The translations under genes and the position numbers were made by a program. Of a stretch of DNA of 25,490 nucleotides, positions 24,347-25,490 are shown one piece after another (position 1 is the first letter of the stretch; the number at the start of each line of letters is the position of its first letter). Source of the stretch: Ignavibacteriaceae bacterium (GTDB taxonomy: Bacteria > Bacteroidota > Ignavibacteria > Ignavibacteriales > Ignavibacteriaceae); assembly GCA_023231105.1 (NCBI GenBank), contig JALNWB010000043.1:1-25490 (forward strand), given 5' to 3'. The notes beneath the pieces were generated by a model. The model searched no databases, was not told the DNA's origin, and worked only from the letters and a program-made list of their open reading frames with translations.

Positions 24347-25156
24347 TCACTGTCCGCCCACGGCGGATTGAAATTCCGGAAATAAAATTCTTTCAATCGA
24401 AACTGTTTTTCCTGTAGCTGCATCAACTTTTACAAAAACTCCACATAGATGCACATTATTTTCTGCAGTTTCATATTTTTGTGGTGTTTGATAAATGAAA
24501 CGGTTTATCGCCGCCTGACTCTTCATTCCAATCACCGAATCATATGGACCGCTCATTCCAACATCAGTAATAAAACTTGTTCCATTTGGAAGGATTCGCT
24601 CATCACTTGTTTGCACATGGGTATGAGTTCCGACAAGCGCACTAATTTTTCCATCTAAATAAGTTGCGAGAGCTGCTTTTTCGGCAGTCGCTTCGGCGTG
24701 GAAATCAACAAAAATTATTTTCGTTTCTGATTTAATTCGGGCAAGTATCCAATCCGCAGAACGAAAAGGGCAATCGATAGTTGCCATGTATGCTCTACCT
24801 TGAAGATTTATTACGGCAACTTTGCCTTTTTTTGAATCAACAATTATGTGTCCGTTTCCGTGTGTTCCCTTGGGATAATTCAACGGACGCAGAACGCGCG
24901 GTTCATTTTTTAAATAATCTTGAGTTTGATGTTTATCCCATGTGTGATTCCCGCCGGTAATTGCGTGTACACCGAGTTTAAAAAGTATTTCTCCATCTTT
25001 CGGTAAAATCCCTTTTCCGTCGGCGACATTTTCACCATTAGCAATAACCACATCGGCTTTGTATTTTTGAATCATTCCCGGAAGCCATGTTTGCACGAAG
25101 GTTAATCCCGGTTTACCGATAATATCGCCGATAAAAAGTATATTAATTAATTCCAT
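24347..25156 (-). CDS. ymdB: YmdB-type metallophosphoesterase (TIGR00282 family)
   Basis: 269 residues, close to Bacillus YmdB (about 264). This family of dinuclear-metal phosphodiesterases hydrolyses 2',3'-cyclic nucleotides in vitro and affects RNA levels and biofilm choice in Bacillus. Metal ligands are in place: Asp11 (FIGDIIGKPG), Glu42/Asn43 (NGENVADGKG), Asn70/His71 (GGNHTWD), His152 (VDFHAEATAEK), His177 and His179 (GTHTHVQTSD). ATG 25156 starts directly at the first strand. It leads the run ymdB-folD-deoC and is divergent from the DnaQ-like gene. The last codons (SAVGGQ) are written by a short palindrome at 24353-24367. The symbol is by family resemblance. Confidence 0.9.
   Translation of the reverse strand: MELINILFIGDIIGKPGLTFVQTWLPGMIQKYKADVVIANGENVADGKGILPKDGEILFKLGVHAITGGNHTWDKHQTQDYLKNEPRVLRPLNYPKGTHGNGHIIVDSKKGKVAVINLQGRAYMATIDCPFRSADWILARIKSETKIIFVDFHAEATAEKAALATYLDGKISALVGTHTHVQTSDERILPNGTSFITDVGMSGPYDSVIGMKSQAAINRFIYQTPQKYETAENNVHLCGVFVKVDAATGKTVSIERILFPEFQSAVGGQ
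24353..24367. repeat. Short palindrome spanning the ymdB 3' end
   Basis: TCCGCC-CAC-GGCGGA, perfect 6-base arms and 3-base loop, a GC-rich patch in an AT-rich setting. It encodes part of the C-terminal SAVGG of YmdB and ends four bases before its stop. It could slow or end transcription before folD or be a small inserted repeat. Confidence 0.55.
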
Positions 25157-25193
25157 ATTCTTCTAAATTTGTAAAGAAAATATAACTAAATAA

Positions 25194-25221
25194 GTAGAGA
25201 CTTTCCATGGCAAGTCTCTAC
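25194..25221. repeat. 28-base palindrome in divergent promoter region
   Basis: Perfect 10-base arms GTAGAGACTT and AAGTCTCTAC flank TCCATGGC, whose central CCATGG is itself palindromic. The whole is one imperfect palindrome with a single mismatched pair. It sits between the divergent ymdB (start 25156) and DnaQ-like (start 25258) genes, where a terminator makes little sense. It resembles GTAGAGAC...GTCTCTAC repeats seen between genes in several phyla (from memory). Confidence 0.8.
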
Positions 25222-25257
25222 AAAGAAAAGAATTGAGAAAGATTTCTCCGGTTTTGC

Positions 25258-25490
25258 ATGCTGAATACTGAAATATTACAACTTCCAATTGAAGAAGCCG
25301 AGTTTTCTGTTGTTGATGTTGAGACAACCGGATTAGGTCCGGCTAATAATAACATCATCGAAATCGGTCTGGTGAAAATTAAAAATTTCAAAGTGATCGA
25401 TCGGTACAATTCTTTTATAAATCCCGGGAGATCAATTCCCCCTTTTATTACGCAGTTCACCGGCATTTCAAACGATGATGTTTACGATGC
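25258..25490 (+). CDS. DnaQ-like 3'-5' exonuclease, 5' part only
   Basis: 77 complete codons, then the window ends. The frame opens with ATG 25258 (an in-frame stop lies at 25234-25236) and soon gives FSVVDVETTGLGPANNNIIE followed by IGLVKI. DVETTG (Asp20, Glu22) is the Exo I motif of the DEDD exonuclease superfamily, as in DNA polymerase III epsilon subunit. PPFITQFTGISNDDV matches the next conserved helix. It could be a stand-alone DnaQ, a DnaQ-UvrC-type fusion common in Bacteroidota, or part of a larger polymerase; the 3' part is needed to tell. No strong ribosome site is visible. Confidence 0.85.
   Translation, partial: MLNTEILQLPIEEAEFSVVDVETTGLGPANNNIIEIGLVKIKNFKVIDRYNSFINPGRSIPPFITQFTGISNDDVYD

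Noticed and set aside
24343..24426. A longer FolD beginning at 24426
   Set aside because: The added 28 residues overlap the ymdB 3' end in another frame, do not resemble FolD, and ATG 24342 gives the normal length.
25218..25466. An open frame of about 82 codons on the minus strand at the window end
   Set aside because: It is the complement of the DnaQ-like gene, whose DVETTG motif and following helix are clearly real on the plus strand.
1..25490. tRNA genes, rRNA, CRISPR arrays, insertion sequences, integrases and riboswitches
   Set aside because: Looked for in all gaps and on both strands by eye; no cloverleaf, evenly spaced direct repeats, transposase motif or known riboswitch core was seen.

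Overview
This is a low-GC (roughly one-third G+C by eye) chromosomal segment from a Gram-negative bacterium of the Bacteroidota/Ignavibacteriota-Chlorobi lineage, most likely an Ignavibacteria-type organism. The case for this is indirect. It has PorV/PorQ-type outer-membrane barrels, a beta-propeller protein ending in a FlgD-like/type IX sorting-like domain, BshC (bacillithiol synthesis), weak Shine-Dalgarno sequences and AT-rich codon use. No rRNA, tRNA or CRISPR array was found. No gene-free stretch exceeds 300 bases.

Region 1 (1-8983): a plus-strand glycosyltransferase meets, tail to tail, a tightly packed minus-strand gene train. In transcription order the train is lipoprotein, beta-propeller/FlgD-like protein, two PorV/PorQ-like barrels, FemAB/GNAT-like transferase, glycosyltransferase and a Wzx-type flippase. 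Most junctions are ATGA or TAATG overlaps or gaps under 25 bases. It looks like a cell-surface module combining glycan assembly with outer-membrane secretion or attachment proteins.

Region 2 (9036-15637): another minus-strand train, in order: LPG-synthase-type membrane protein, GT2 glycosyltransferase, NodB-type polysaccharide deacetylase, a second GT2, radical SAM/SPASM-like enzyme, DUF1207-like outer-membrane protein and a site-2 (M50) protease. Every junction overlaps or is only bases long, so these genes are probably co-translated. A deacetylated glycan or glycolipid with an extra radical-SAM modification is the natural hypothesis; the product is unknown.

Region 3 (15814-20089, plus strand): bshC, an ORF6N-domain protein, a secreted orphan and an FRG-domain protein carrying an internal 40-residue tandem duplication. 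The last three look like accessory genes inserted between core genes. A convergent intergenic stretch with two near-identical-architecture palindromes separates them from region 4.

Region 4 (20285-25156, minus strand): core metabolism. One cluster is a HicB-like small protein, trmH and aroA; the other is a YmdB-type phosphodiesterase, folD and deoC. DeoC carries a long N-terminal extension that begins with an amphipathic helix resembling microcompartment encapsulation peptides. Beyond a 28-base palindrome, the start of a plus-strand DnaQ-like exonuclease gene runs off the window end.
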